A DNA stretch of 64,000 nucleotides from an uncultured Geobacteraceae bacterium (GTDB lineage Bacteria; Desulfobacterota; Desulfuromonadia; Geobacterales; Pseudopelobacteraceae). Within the stretch, counting starts at the first letter, position 1. Each line of letters opens with the position of its first letter. A program made the position numbers and the translations under genes. The stretch is from positions 1 to 64,000 of the forward strand of contig CAJAFV010000078.1 of NCBI GenBank assembly GCA_903939115.1. Reading direction: 5' to 3'. Below, in pieces: positions 38,406 through 47,549 of the stretch. The notes beneath the pieces were generated by a model. The model had not been told where the DNA came from, made no database searches, and saw only the letters and a list, made by a program, of their open reading frames with translations.

Positions 38406-39137
38406 TCATAGTTGCAGCAGTATCAGAAACTCACGATTACCATCCGCTCCGGTTATCGGCGATTCGCAGAGCCCTGAGACGGTCAGACCAAGATCTGATG
38501 CGGTGCGGCGGACATCTTCAATAACCTTTTCATGGGCGGCGGGGTCACGTACAACTCCTCCCTTCCCTACTTCACCTTTACCTACCTCAAACTGCGGCTT
38601 GATCAGGGCAATAATCCGGCCTCCCGGTTTTAACAGAGCAACCGTCGCCGGAAGCACCTTGGCAAGCGCAATGAACGAAGCGTCTATAACGGCAAGAGAC
38701 GGTTCGCCGTCAAGCATATCCGGCGTTACATAGCGGATGTTGGTTTTCTCCATACTGACGACACGCGCATCCTGCTGCAGCTTCCAGGCTAACTGACCAT
38801 ACCCGACATCTATGGCAAAGACCTTGATCGCACCCGCCTGAAGCAGACAATCTGTGAATCCGCCGGTGGAGGAACCGACATCAACTGCAACCACTCCCGT
38901 CACATCAACACCAAACTCATCCAGCGCCTTACGCAACTTGAACCCGCCTCGGCCGACATACGGAATTGACTCACCCCGGAGGCGAATGTCCGCATCAATT
39001 GCCACCTGATGACCAGCCTTGTCAACCGTGTGGTCGCCAACAACGACCTGGCCGGCCATTATCATAGCGCGTGCTTTCTCAATGGTGGGAGCCAGGTCAC
39101 GCGCTAAAACCAGTTTATCGAGGCGTTGTTTAGTCAA
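38406..39137 (-). CDS. tlyA: TlyA-family RNA methyltransferase
   Basis: 243 residues: an N-terminal S4 RNA-binding domain (RLDKLVLARDLAPTIEKARAMIMAGQVVV region, residues 3-60) and an FtsJ-like methyltransferase domain with the SAM loop DVGSSTGGFTD. The mycobacterial relative methylates ribosomal RNA 2'-O positions; some homologues are annotated as haemolysins. It lies five bases after pyrE. Confidence 0.92.
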   Translation of the reverse strand: MTKQRLDKLVLARDLAPTIEKARAMIMAGQVVVGDHTVDKAGHQVAIDADIRLRGESIPYVGRGGFKLRKALDEFGVDVTGVVAVDVGSSTGGFTDCLLQAGAIKVFAIDVGYGQLAWKLQQDARVVSMEKTNIRYVTPDMLDGEPSLAVIDASFIALAKVLPATVALLKPGGRIIALIKPQFEVGKGEVGKGGVVRDPAAHEKVIEDVRRTASDLGLTVSGLCESPITGADGNREFLILLQL

Positions 39138-39142
39138 TAACC

Positions 39143-39694
39143 CTACTCACCAACCAGCTGGCTCTTGGTAAAGAGCGCCCTCAGCCAGTACCCTTCCGCC
39201 TCGATATTTTCGCGGCCACCCTCTTCACGATCAACCAGCGTCACAATACCGAGCACCACTAAGCCCTCTTCCTCAGCACGGTGAACCGCCTTCATTGAGG
39301 AGCCGCCGGTGGTAACAACATCTTCCACGATGACGACTCTGGTGCCGGCAGGGAGATTTTTACGCCCTTCCAACCACTGACCGGTACCATGCCCTTTTGG
39401 CTCCTTACGGATGATAAAGGCGTGCATCGACTCTCCGGCCAGGTGCGCAGCAATCGATGTTGCCGTCGCAATTGGATCCGCTCCGAGCGTAATACCGCCA
39501 ACGGCCTGGACATTTTCAACGTCCTTGATGGCATCATAGAACAGCTTGCCGACCAGAAAGCCACCTTCTGCATGAAGCGTGGTCTGCTTGCCATCAAAGT
39601 AAAAGTCACTCTGACGACCGGAAGCCAGTGTTACCAAACGTTTTTCGTACGACAATTCCAGAATAATTTTCTTTAATAGTTCGCGATCACTCAT
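39143..39694 (-). CDS. pyrE: Orotate phosphoribosyltransferase
   Basis: 183 residues. It transfers the ribose phosphate from PRPP to orotate in UMP synthesis. The PRPP-binding loop is VVIVEDVVTTGGSS, and the lysines of the flexible loop lie in IIRKEPKGHGTG. It overlaps purF by eight bases, which ties a pyrimidine step to the purine cluster. Confidence 0.95.
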   Translation of the reverse strand: MSDRELLKKIILELSYEKRLVTLASGRQSDFYFDGKQTTLHAEGGFLVGKLFYDAIKDVENVQAVGGITLGADPIATATSIAAHLAGESMHAFIIRKEPKGHGTGQWLEGRKNLPAGTRVVIVEDVVTTGGSSMKAVHRAEEEGLVVLGIVTLVDREEGGRENIEAEGYWLRALFTKSQLVGE

Positions 39695-41144
39695 ATTCTA
39701 CGGTCTCCTCTTCAAATAGTCCCATTTGGGGTTTCTCGACAGGTTTTGGGAATGCAACCGGGTAATCCCCGGCAAAACAGGCTTTGCAGTAATGCGTATC
39801 ACCATGTCCGATCGATGTAATAAGTCCCTCTTCGGACAGATACCCGAGAGTATCGGCAGTAACGTAGCGGCATATTTCATCAATGGTATGAGATGATGAA
39901 ATCAGTTCCTTACGGTTCGGAGTATCAATACCGTAATAGCAGGGAAAGCTCGTTGGCGGTGATGATATCCGCAGATGCACCGCCAGCGCGCCGGCATTGC
40001 GAACCATTTTGACAATCTTGCGTGAGGTAGTGCCGCGTACGATCGAATCGTCAATTATGACGACGCGTTTGCCTTTGAGCAGCTCCCGCACCGGATTAAG
40101 CTTGATCTTGACCCCAAAGTGACGAATGGACTGTGCCGGCTCGATAAACGTCCGGCCGACATAATGGTTACGTATTAAACCGAGCTCAAACGGGATACCG
40201 GACTCCTCGGCATAGCCCATGGCGGCAGGAACACCGGAATCGGGAACGGCAATGACAACATCGGCTTCCACCGGGTATTCGCGGGCCAGTTGTCGTCCCA
40301 GCTCCTTGCGGGCCAGGTAGACATTTCTTCCGAAGATGAACGAGTCTGGACGGGCAAAATAGACGAACTCAAAAATACAGGGTGTCGGCGCTATTTTTTT
40401 AAAGGGAAACAGTGACTTGACACCGCTGTCTTTGGTAACGACTACCATTTCACCCGGTTCAATCTCGCGAACGAAGTCAGCTTCGATCAGGTCAAGGGCA
40501 CAGCTTTCAGAAGCGATAACCCAGGCATCACCAAGTTTGCCGAGACAGAGCGGACGGAAGCCGTTCGGGTCACGCACCGCAATCATGCGGGACTCTGTCA
40601 GAAAAAGCAGGCAATAAGCACCCTGAATACGTTTCAGCGCGTCCACAATGCGATCAACGAGAGAGTTGGTCTTGGACGCGGCAATGAGATGAATTATTAT
40701 TTCCGTATCCATCGTCGTTTGAAAGATCGAGCCGTAAGCCTCCAGTTCGGCCTTCAACAGCTGCGCATTGACCAGATTGCCATTGTGGGCGACCGCAATC
40801 GAACCACGCGAATAATCGACCATGATCGGCTGCACGTTCTTTTCCACCGAAGCTCCGGCGGTTGAATAACGCACATGGCCGATGGCTGATTTGCCCGGCA
40901 GCTTTTTAAAGACGTCCGGATTGCTGAAAACATCGGCAACCAGTCCCATCCGCTTGTGAGCATACAGGGAATTGCCGTCAGAGGAGACAATGCCGCAGCT
41001 TTCCTGACCGCGATGCTGCAAGGCATAGAGGCCGAGATAGGTGAGGTTAGAAGCCTCAGAGTGATTGTAAATACCGAAAACACCGCATTCTTCTTGAGGA
41101 CGGGACAGCTTCATAGGTAGAGGCTCCACTTCATTTTGACTCAT
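39687..41144 (-). CDS. purF: Amidophosphoribosyltransferase
   Basis: 485 residues. First committed step of purine synthesis. A short propeptide precedes the catalytic Cys (EECGVFGIYNH, Cys20), as in the B. subtilis type. The iron-sulfur cysteines are visible: FPCYYGID and HYCKACFAGDYPV. The PRPP motif is VVIIDDSIVRGTTS. It overlaps purQ by four bases (ATGA). Confidence 0.96.
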   Translation of the reverse strand: MSQNEVEPLPMKLSRPQEECGVFGIYNHSEASNLTYLGLYALQHRGQESCGIVSSDGNSLYAHKRMGLVADVFSNPDVFKKLPGKSAIGHVRYSTAGASVEKNVQPIMVDYSRGSIAVAHNGNLVNAQLLKAELEAYGSIFQTTMDTEIIIHLIAASKTNSLVDRIVDALKRIQGAYCLLFLTESRMIAVRDPNGFRPLCLGKLGDAWVIASESCALDLIEADFVREIEPGEMVVVTKDSGVKSLFPFKKIAPTPCIFEFVYFARPDSFIFGRNVYLARKELGRQLAREYPVEADVVIAVPDSGVPAAMGYAEESGIPFELGLIRNHYVGRTFIEPAQSIRHFGVKIKLNPVRELLKGKRVVIIDDSIVRGTTSRKIVKMVRNAGALAVHLRISSPPTSFPCYYGIDTPNRKELISSSHTIDEICRYVTADTLGYLSEEGLITSIGHGDTHYCKACFAGDYPVAFPKPVEKPQMGLFEEETVEYE

Positions 41145-41968
41145 ATCAGGTTTTTCCTCACATATTCAGCGGCATTTTTATACAGGATTAATCCGTCACC
41201 CTCTTCCGGGAGTTTTTCACGTGTCCAGCGAGGATGCTGGGTGTAATGGACAAACGCCTCGGGATGCGGCATCAGACCCATCAAACGGCCAGTCGGGTCG
41301 CACAGCGCTGCGATGGCATTGATTGAGCCGTTCGGATTGGCGGGAAACTCCAAAGTTGCTTCGGCGTAGTCGGCTAGAGTGTAGCGCAACACCGCAAGAT
41401 GCCCTGCCTCAATCCGCGCTAGCGTTGCATCTGAATCACACAGAAACTTACCTTCACCATGGCGTACCGGCAGATAAATCCCCTTGTCGATCCCCCGGGT
41501 GAACACGCTGGGAGAAGCTGAATCGACCTGAAGATAGGTCCAGCGATCCTGAAAGCGACCAGAGTCGTTATGAGTCAGCGTTACCGTCTGATTCAGATAC
41601 TCTCCATCAAAACCTGGCAGCATACCCATTTTTACCATCAACTGGAAACCGTTGCAGACTCCGAGGATCAACTTGCCATCAGCAACGAAACGGGTGAACT
41701 GGTCCACCAGTTTTTCACCACTGCCACTCACAGCAGCATGTTTCAAGCGATTGGCTTGGGCCTTGGCGCTCCCCAGATCATCACCGTCAAGAAACCCCCC
41801 GGTAAGATTGAGAAAATGGAAATCATCCAGCCGTATCTCGCCGGAAAGGATTTCAGCAATATGGGCAATAACCGTTTCATCAAAGCCCCCGAGACGGCAC
41901 GCATGGGCCGCCTCCATCTCGCAGTTGGTACCGTTGCCGGTAATAACGATTGCGCGTGTCTGTTTCAT
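41141..41968 (-). CDS. purQ: Phosphoribosylformylglycinamidine synthase, glutaminase subunit
   Basis: 275 residues, a class I glutamine amidotransferase. The nucleophile Cys is in LGVCNGFQL, the catalytic His and Glu are in MPHPEAF, and HGEGKFL is typical. The length is closer to the C-terminal glutaminase part of the large single-chain PurL than to the 227-residue B. subtilis PurQ. It supplies ammonia to PurL, encoded about 2.5 kb away on the same strand. It is coupled by four-base overlaps to recQ upstream and purF downstream. Confidence 0.94.
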   Translation of the reverse strand: MKQTRAIVITGNGTNCEMEAAHACRLGGFDETVIAHIAEILSGEIRLDDFHFLNLTGGFLDGDDLGSAKAQANRLKHAAVSGSGEKLVDQFTRFVADGKLILGVCNGFQLMVKMGMLPGFDGEYLNQTVTLTHNDSGRFQDRWTYLQVDSASPSVFTRGIDKGIYLPVRHGEGKFLCDSDATLARIEAGHLAVLRYTLADYAEATLEFPANPNGSINAIAALCDPTGRLMGLMPHPEAFVHYTQHPRWTREKLPEEGDGLILYKNAAEYVRKNLI

Positions 41969-43797
41969 GTAGTGCTGTTCTCCTTATCATAGCCGGAAAT
42001 AACATCCATAAATGCCTTACCATACTGACGCAGCTTATGTTCTCCAACGCCGCTTATCTGCAACATCTCTCGTGCATGAGTCGGTCTGCTGCGCGCCATT
42101 TCTGCCAGAGTTGCATCAGAAAACACCACGAACGGCGGGACCGAAGCGGCATCAGCAATCTGTTTACGGGTAGCCCGCAAGGCATCGAATAACGCTTGAT
42201 CGTAATCTTTGCGACCACCGACTTTTTTCTTGCTCTTCGCCACAGTTTCCACTGTATCACGAGGCAGTCCAAGAATGACCGGAGTATCACCCTTGAGAAC
42301 GGGACGCGCAGCAGCAGAGAGCCCCAGCACACCAAAACGGGTGAAGTCCTGTACCAGATACCCCAGATGGATTAACTGGCGCATGATGTTTTCCCATTGG
42401 ACAGCCGACGTGTCGGCACCGATGCCCCATGTGGAGAGCCGGTCATGCTTCATATCCAGCACCCGCTGATTTTTGCTCCCGCGCAGCACCTCGATAACAT
42501 ACATCATACCGAAACGCTCGCCGAGCCGATACACACAGGAAAGCGCCTTGCGCGCCTGCTCCGTAGCATCAAAGCGCTGCGGCGGATCGGTGCAGATATC
42601 ACAGTTATCACATACATGCTCACGCAGATCACCAAAATAGGATAACAACGCCCGGCGACGGCACGTCAGCGCCTCGGCATACCCTACCATGGCATTCAAC
42701 TTCTGCAGCTCGATCTTGACCCGTTCGGCGTTATCACTATTTTCAATCAGCTTGCGGGCGGTCATCACATCGCCCATACCAAACAGCATCAGTGCTTCTG
42801 AAGGCAAGCCATCCCGTCCCGCCCTACCCGTTTCCTGATAATAGCTTTCAACACTTTTGGGCATATCATAATGCACGACAAAGCGCACGTTTGATTTATC
42901 AATCCCCATGCCAAAGGCTACTGTAGCCACCACGATACGGATGTCGTCACGCTGGAACGCCTCTTGAACCCGGGTTCGTTCATTATCCGGTAACCCGGCA
43001 TGATAGGCGGCTGCGTTGAACCCGGCAACCCGCAACCGTTCTGCGACCTCTTCCACCCGTTTGCGGCTCAAAGCGTAGACAATACCGGCTTCGTCACGCC
43101 TTCCGCTCAGGAAGGAACCAAGCTGGACGAGCGGTTTCTGTTTCGGAATAACCGTATAGGTAATGTTGGGACGATCAAACCCGGCAACAAAAACAGTTGC
43201 GTCTGCCAACCCCAACTGGCTGAGAATATCCTTGCGGGTTTCAGGATCAGCAGTTGCGGTCATCGCAACAATCGGGACCGCAGGAAAAAGCCCTCGCAGG
43301 CGACCCAGTTGCGTATATTGAGGGCGGAAATCATGCCCCCACTGGGAGATGCAGTGCGCTTCGTCAATAGCGAACAGAGAGAGTTTTAAAGTTCCGAGCA
43401 GATCAAGAAAATCCGCCATCATCAGTCGCTCTGGTGCAACATACAACAGATCAAGCGTACCGGCATGCAACTGCCTATATACATGAGTTGCCTCGGCAGA
43501 AGAGAGAGAAGAATTGAGGCAGGCAACCCGAACCCCGTTGGCATTCAGCGCATCAACCTGATCCTTCATCAGGGCGATGAGCGGCGACACGACAACAGCC
43601 ACCCCATCCCGATGCAGTGCCGGCACCTGGTAACAGAGCGACTTGCCGCCACCGGTCGGCATGACCAGAAAGACATCTTCTCCAGCCACAATCCGCTCGA
43701 TGACCTCCTGTTGCGGAGAGCGGAATTCGTGAAAACCGAAGATCGTTTTCAGGGTATGGTGGATTGTTGGGGTCATGGGTGCTTTCTGGTTATTCAT
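41965..43797 (-). CDS. recQ: ATP-dependent DNA helicase RecQ
   Basis: 610 residues, full length. Walker A (MPTGGGKSL), DEAH box (AIDEAHCISQWGHDF), motif VI (QETGRAGRDG), the RecQ-Ct zinc cysteines (CRRRALL ... CDNCDIC) and a C-terminal HRDC domain are all present. It unwinds DNA at stalled forks and in recombination. It overlaps purQ by four bases, an unusual partnership that is probably just operon packing. Confidence 0.96.
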   Translation of the reverse strand: MNNQKAPMTPTIHHTLKTIFGFHEFRSPQQEVIERIVAGEDVFLVMPTGGGKSLCYQVPALHRDGVAVVVSPLIALMKDQVDALNANGVRVACLNSSLSSAEATHVYRQLHAGTLDLLYVAPERLMMADFLDLLGTLKLSLFAIDEAHCISQWGHDFRPQYTQLGRLRGLFPAVPIVAMTATADPETRKDILSQLGLADATVFVAGFDRPNITYTVIPKQKPLVQLGSFLSGRRDEAGIVYALSRKRVEEVAERLRVAGFNAAAYHAGLPDNERTRVQEAFQRDDIRIVVATVAFGMGIDKSNVRFVVHYDMPKSVESYYQETGRAGRDGLPSEALMLFGMGDVMTARKLIENSDNAERVKIELQKLNAMVGYAEALTCRRRALLSYFGDLREHVCDNCDICTDPPQRFDATEQARKALSCVYRLGERFGMMYVIEVLRGSKNQRVLDMKHDRLSTWGIGADTSAVQWENIMRQLIHLGYLVQDFTRFGVLGLSAAARPVLKGDTPVILGLPRDTVETVAKSKKKVGGRKDYDQALFDALRATRKQIADAASVPPFVVFSDATLAEMARSRPTHAREMLQISGVGEHKLRQYGKAFMDVISGYDKENSTT

Positions 43798-43880
43798 TAA
43801 CGCTATAACTCATGTTCCTCTAACGAACCTAGACCTCAACCTCGCGCCTGAAACCTTCATGGCGCAATCTGGGGGCTTTG

Positions 43881-43905
43881 TTTTTCCATGTTTTCCATGT
43901 TTTCC
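43881..43905. repeat. Short tandem repeat, TTTTCCATG
   Basis: Two perfect copies of the 9-base unit TTTTCCATG and a partial third stand in the gap between recQ and the DUF2442 gene. Too short and too few to be a CRISPR array. No function is suggested. Confidence 0.7.
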
Positions 43906-43923
43906 AGTTCGATCAGATCCATA

Positions 43924-44175
43924 TCAAGGAGGTTTACTGATAACTGGGAGCATTTCAGCAAGTAGGGTTTCAGGTGCGATATCTTGTTCGTTTGGCCAGG
44001 TTACTGCGCCAAACAGGATTCCGACACGATTGAAGTAGTGTATGTCTTTTAGTTCGCGAAAAACGCCTCTATCAAGATATGGTTTGAGATCAAATATACC
44101 TTTGAGACCATTCTCAACTTCAACATAGATACGATAGTCTGGCATTGGTTTTACAGTCTTAACATCCCAGTACAT
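43924..44175 (-). CDS. DUF2442 domain protein
   Basis: 83 residues with the DUF2442 pattern: YWDVKTVKPMPDYRIYVEVENG, then FDLKPYLDRGVF and a terminal helix after VTWPNEQDIAPETL. The fold is small and predicted to bind DNA or a partner protein; no activity is proven. It lies seven bases after the DUF4160 gene and has a clear GAGG seven bases before its ATG. DUF4160-DUF2442 pairs are mobile and often resemble toxin-antitoxin modules in layout. Confidence 0.88.
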   Translation of the reverse strand: MYWDVKTVKPMPDYRIYVEVENGLKGIFDLKPYLDRGVFRELKDIHYFNRVGILFGAVTWPNEQDIAPETLLAEMLPVISKPP

Positions 44176-44182
44176 GGCAACC

Positions 44183-44449
44183 TCACAGTGGGGTTATTTT
44201 GTATGGATTCTCTCCGGAAACAGCCAGTTCCCAATCGGCCTGAAGTTCATCTCGGTGTAGTTCTATCCATGCCTGCACAAGTCGCAACTGCTTCCGCGGT
44301 AATTCTCCTACTAAAACTTCACCATCTTCAATGCTGACAGAAACCTCATACTCAGCGTACTTAGCGTGGAAGTGCGGTAGATTGTGGTGCTGATTGTCGA
44401 TAAGATACATGCGGATAATGATACCGTAAAACATCGATATTATTGGCAT
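44183..44449 (-). CDS. DUF4160 domain protein
   Basis: 88 residues. The family signature is plain: a strand ending in the metal-like HHNLPHFHAKY motif, then VSIEDGEVLVGELPRKQLRLVQAW and a C-terminal helix. GGAG precedes the ATG. Paired with DUF2442 downstream. Function unknown. The pair sits between purL and recQ and looks like an insertion in the purine cluster. Confidence 0.88.
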   Translation of the reverse strand: MPIISMFYGIIIRMYLIDNQHHNLPHFHAKYAEYEVSVSIEDGEVLVGELPRKQLRLVQAWIELHRDELQADWELAVSGENPYKITPL

Positions 44450-44515
44450 TCACAATTCTCCTTTGTCTTTGGTTATAAGGTTATGCAGTCTTTAAGCGGG
44501 CATCATCAATAACCA

Positions 44516-47500
44516 TTACAGTTCTCGCAACGTCTGCTGCCACGCCTCTTTCAGGTCAGATAAAACAGCTTTTATGACCAAAGAACCATTCAAACCGGTA
44601 ATCGCAAGAGTTGCCTCTTCCGTTACAACCCCAACAGAAGCGAAACAGTTACCGGTCATAACCGCCTCAAACGCATCCCGTTGTTCCGGATGCACCGTAA
44701 CCAGATGGCGGGAAGCGGATTCGGAGAAGAGCAGCGCACAATCGCTCTTGCCCGCTGCATCACCCTTCCAGAGCACGCGGGAGAGGTCCAGACTAATACC
44801 GAAGCCACCGGCAAAGGCGCTTTCAGCTGCCGCTACCGCCAGACCGCCATCGGAGAGGTCGTGGCAGGAAGCTACTCTCCTCTGATTGACCGCTTCATGA
44901 TACGCCTGATAGCGCTTGTATGCTTTGGCAGTATCGACCTGCGGCACTTTGTTGCCAATTGTTCCGAAAAGTGCCAGATATTCGGAACCACCCAGTTCAT
45001 CCGCCGTTTTGCCAAGAAGATAGACGATATCGCCCGGTCGCTTGACATCCATCGTCACCGCTTTCCGGGCATCATTCATCTTGCCGATGACGGAGAAGAG
45101 CAGCGTCGGCGGGATCGATATCTTGGTGGTGCCGTCATAGAAGTCGTTCTTCATGGAATCCTTGCCGGAGATCAGCGGCAGGTTGTAATCCATGCAGACG
45201 TCATACAGCGCCTGATTCGAGCGCACCAACTGAGCCATTTTGTAGGCCCCGTCCGGGGTTTTGTCAGAAAGGACCGGATCGCACCAACAGAAATTATCCA
45301 GACCGGCAACAAGAACGAGCGAGCCGCCGACGGCCACATAATTGCGCAGTGCCTCGTCAACAGCGTTGGCGGTCATGTGGTAGGTATCGATATCAGAGAA
45401 GCGGGGACAGATACCGTGTGCCGTCACCACCCCTTCAAATGAGTCCAGAATCGGCCTGACTACCGCCGCATCGGAAGGGCCGTCATTGGCCACACCAGTG
45501 AACGGCTTTACAACCGAACCACCCTGAACTTCATGGTCGTAGCGACGCACTACCGATTCCTTGGAGCAGATATTCAGCGCAGACAACAACCGCTTCAGAT
45601 CGTCAGTGTAGTCATTCTTTTCTTCAAGGCGCGGCTCATCGTGTTGCGGCGGATTCCACTTGGCAGGGAGCTGCATGGGGGGAAGCCCTTCATGCATAAA
45701 CTCCATCGGCAGCCAGGCAACCGTCTGTTCGCCGTAGAGCATATGAAATACGCCGCTGTCGGTAAATTCACCCAGCACCGTCGCCTCGACACCGAAGCGC
45801 ACGGCCATCTCCATAAATTGATCGATCAGTTCAGGCGGAACGGCCAGAGACATCCGCTCCTGAGCCTCGGAAATCAGAATCTCCCATGGATTGAGCCCCG
45901 GATATTTCAGCGGCGCTCTGGCCAGATCCATCCGGCAGCCGCCGCACTCACCCGCCATCTCACCGATCGAGGAGGACAAACCGCCCGCGCCGTTATCGGT
46001 AATGAAACGGTAAAGTCCCTTGTCGCGAGCCCGGATCAGAAAGTCAAACATCCGTTTCTGGGTAATCGGATCGCCGATCTGTACTGCCGTTACCGGTGAG
46101 TTTTCATTAAGTTCTTCAGAGGAAAACGTGGCGCCATGGATACCATCCTTGCCGATCCGTCCTCCGGTCATGACAATCAGGTCACCCGGCTCAATCGACT
46201 TTTCGTGCGCCGGCAGGCCATTCACGACTGTCGGCATCAGGCCGGCGGTGCCGCAAAACACAAGCGGTTTGCCGGCAAAGCGGTCATCGAACACAAGAGA
46301 GCCATTGACGGTGGGGATGCCGCTTTTGTTGCCGCCATGCTCAACCCCTTCAACGACACCTTCGTAGATTCGCCGTGGATGCAACAGGCGACTCGGGAGC
46401 GGCTTATCGTAGAACGGGTCGGCGAAGCAGAAAACATCCGTATTAAAGATCAGCTTAGAACCGATGCCGGTGCCGAACGGATCACGATTGACTCCGACAA
46501 TGCCGGTCAGTGCCCCGCCGTACGGGTCAAGGGCTGATGGGGAGTTATGGGTTTCAACCTTGAACACCAGCGAGTGAGTATCATTAAACTTGATCACGCC
46601 GGCGTTGTCCTTGAACACGGAAAGACAGAAATCCTTATCTCCCATCCGCTCGCGGACATCTTTTGTGGTGCGCTGTATGAACGACTTGAACAGGGATTTT
46701 ATCTCCTGTCTGTTCCCCTTCTCATCCTCATACTGCACGGTGCCGGCAAAAATTTTATGTTTGCAGTGCTCCGACCAGGTCTGTGCCAGGCACTCAAGTT
46801 CAACATCAGTCGGTTTCGCACCGAGGCCGAACTCCTGACGTGCCGCCAGAACTTTTGCATCGCGGTACTGCGCCTGAATGATCTTCATTTCATCCAGCGT
46901 CAGCGCCAGAACCCCGTCCTTGCTGATCCGCATTAGCTCTTCGTCAGAGACTTCCAGGTCAATTGCATTCACTTCGGCTTTCGTTGCGCCACTGACCTTT
47001 GGCACGTAGGCCGGAAAGCCACCCGATGCAACAAATTCAGCAGCGGAAAGAATGCTGTAGCGTTGAATCAGTGTATTGCAGAGCAGACCGGTGGCAATTT
47101 TTTCAACATCGTTAAAACGTAAAACTCCCTCGCCCTCAGGGAGAGGGCTGGGGTGAGGGTGGGGTTTCCCTTTCAGAAGATACTGCACCGCGTAGTAAAC
47201 ATTTTCACCATCCGCAAACGGACGGCCGGTCTGATACGCAACCGCCTCGCGACCGGTCCGCCCGACGTTGTCAGTCACACCGGGACGAAAGCCGACCTCT
47301 ACGGCAAAATCGAATCCGGTGCCGGATGGCCGGTCGATGCTCCACTGTTGGATCACCGGATCACTGAATGGCCCTGATGCAGCCTGCTCAAGCTCTGTCG
47401 ATGAGAGCGCTGCATCGACCGTGTATATGTCAAGTGTACGAACCTCTTCTACAGTAAGATGCAGAAAATGTTCAATTTCGCGCCTGATCCGTTCACCCCT

Positions 47501-47548
47501 GGCATCGCGCACGCCGGCTTTTAGTGCTACTTCTATTCTGTTGGCCAT
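44516..47548 (-). CDS. purL: Phosphoribosylformylglycinamidine synthase, large subunit (split long form) with in-frame repeat insertion
   Basis: 1010 residues. It makes FGAM from FGAR, ATP and ammonia. The N-terminal 220 residues are the PurS-like region, followed by two AIR-synthase-type halves (SEHCKHKIF; DGIHGATFSSEE; GPSDAAVV; SHDLSDGGLAVA). With the 275-residue PurQ the total is about 1285, the size of the single-chain enterobacterial PurL, so this is that form split in two. Residues 128-145 (KPHPHPSPLPEGEG and neighbours) come from a palindromic repeat that keeps the frame open. The gene starts two bases after mscS ends. Confidence 0.95.
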   Translation of the reverse strand: MANRIEVALKAGVRDARGERIRREIEHFLHLTVEEVRTLDIYTVDAALSSTELEQAASGPFSDPVIQQWSIDRPSGTGFDFAVEVGFRPGVTDNVGRTGREAVAYQTGRPFADGENVYYAVQYLLKGKPHPHPSPLPEGEGVLRFNDVEKIATGLLCNTLIQRYSILSAAEFVASGGFPAYVPKVSGATKAEVNAIDLEVSDEELMRISKDGVLALTLDEMKIIQAQYRDAKVLAARQEFGLGAKPTDVELECLAQTWSEHCKHKIFAGTVQYEDEKGNRQEIKSLFKSFIQRTTKDVRERMGDKDFCLSVFKDNAGVIKFNDTHSLVFKVETHNSPSALDPYGGALTGIVGVNRDPFGTGIGSKLIFNTDVFCFADPFYDKPLPSRLLHPRRIYEGVVEGVEHGGNKSGIPTVNGSLVFDDRFAGKPLVFCGTAGLMPTVVNGLPAHEKSIEPGDLIVMTGGRIGKDGIHGATFSSEELNENSPVTAVQIGDPITQKRMFDFLIRARDKGLYRFITDNGAGGLSSSIGEMAGECGGCRMDLARAPLKYPGLNPWEILISEAQERMSLAVPPELIDQFMEMAVRFGVEATVLGEFTDSGVFHMLYGEQTVAWLPMEFMHEGLPPMQLPAKWNPPQHDEPRLEEKNDYTDDLKRLLSALNICSKESVVRRYDHEVQGGSVVKPFTGVANDGPSDAAVVRPILDSFEGVVTAHGICPRFSDIDTYHMTANAVDEALRNYVAVGGSLVLVAGLDNFCWCDPVLSDKTPDGAYKMAQLVRSNQALYDVCMDYNLPLISGKDSMKNDFYDGTTKISIPPTLLFSVIGKMNDARKAVTMDVKRPGDIVYLLGKTADELGGSEYLALFGTIGNKVPQVDTAKAYKRYQAYHEAVNQRRVASCHDLSDGGLAVAAAESAFAGGFGISLDLSRVLWKGDAAGKSDCALLFSESASRHLVTVHPEQRDAFEAVMTGNCFASVGVVTEEATLAITGLNGSLVIKAVLSDLKEAWQQTLREL
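47124..47165. repeat. Palindromic repeat element inside purL
   Basis: The core CCCTCGCCCTCAGGGAGAGGG is a near-perfect palindrome flanked by GCTGGGGTGAGGG. On the purL strand it encodes HPHPSPLPEGEG. This short element occurs in many proteobacterial genomes, mostly between genes, and in some it is found in-frame inside genes. Here it lies in a poorly conserved loop after the N-terminal PurS-like part. No second copy was seen in this window. Confidence 0.85.
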
Positions 47549-47549
47549 A

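Noticed and set aside
43881-43905. CRISPR-like repeat
   Set aside because: Units are 9 bases, directly adjacent with no spacers, and only two to three copies.
44681-45442. Long open frame (253 codons) on the plus strand opposite purL
   Set aside because: It lies fully antisense to a clear purL coding frame and has no recognisable protein pattern; such shadows are expected opposite long genes.
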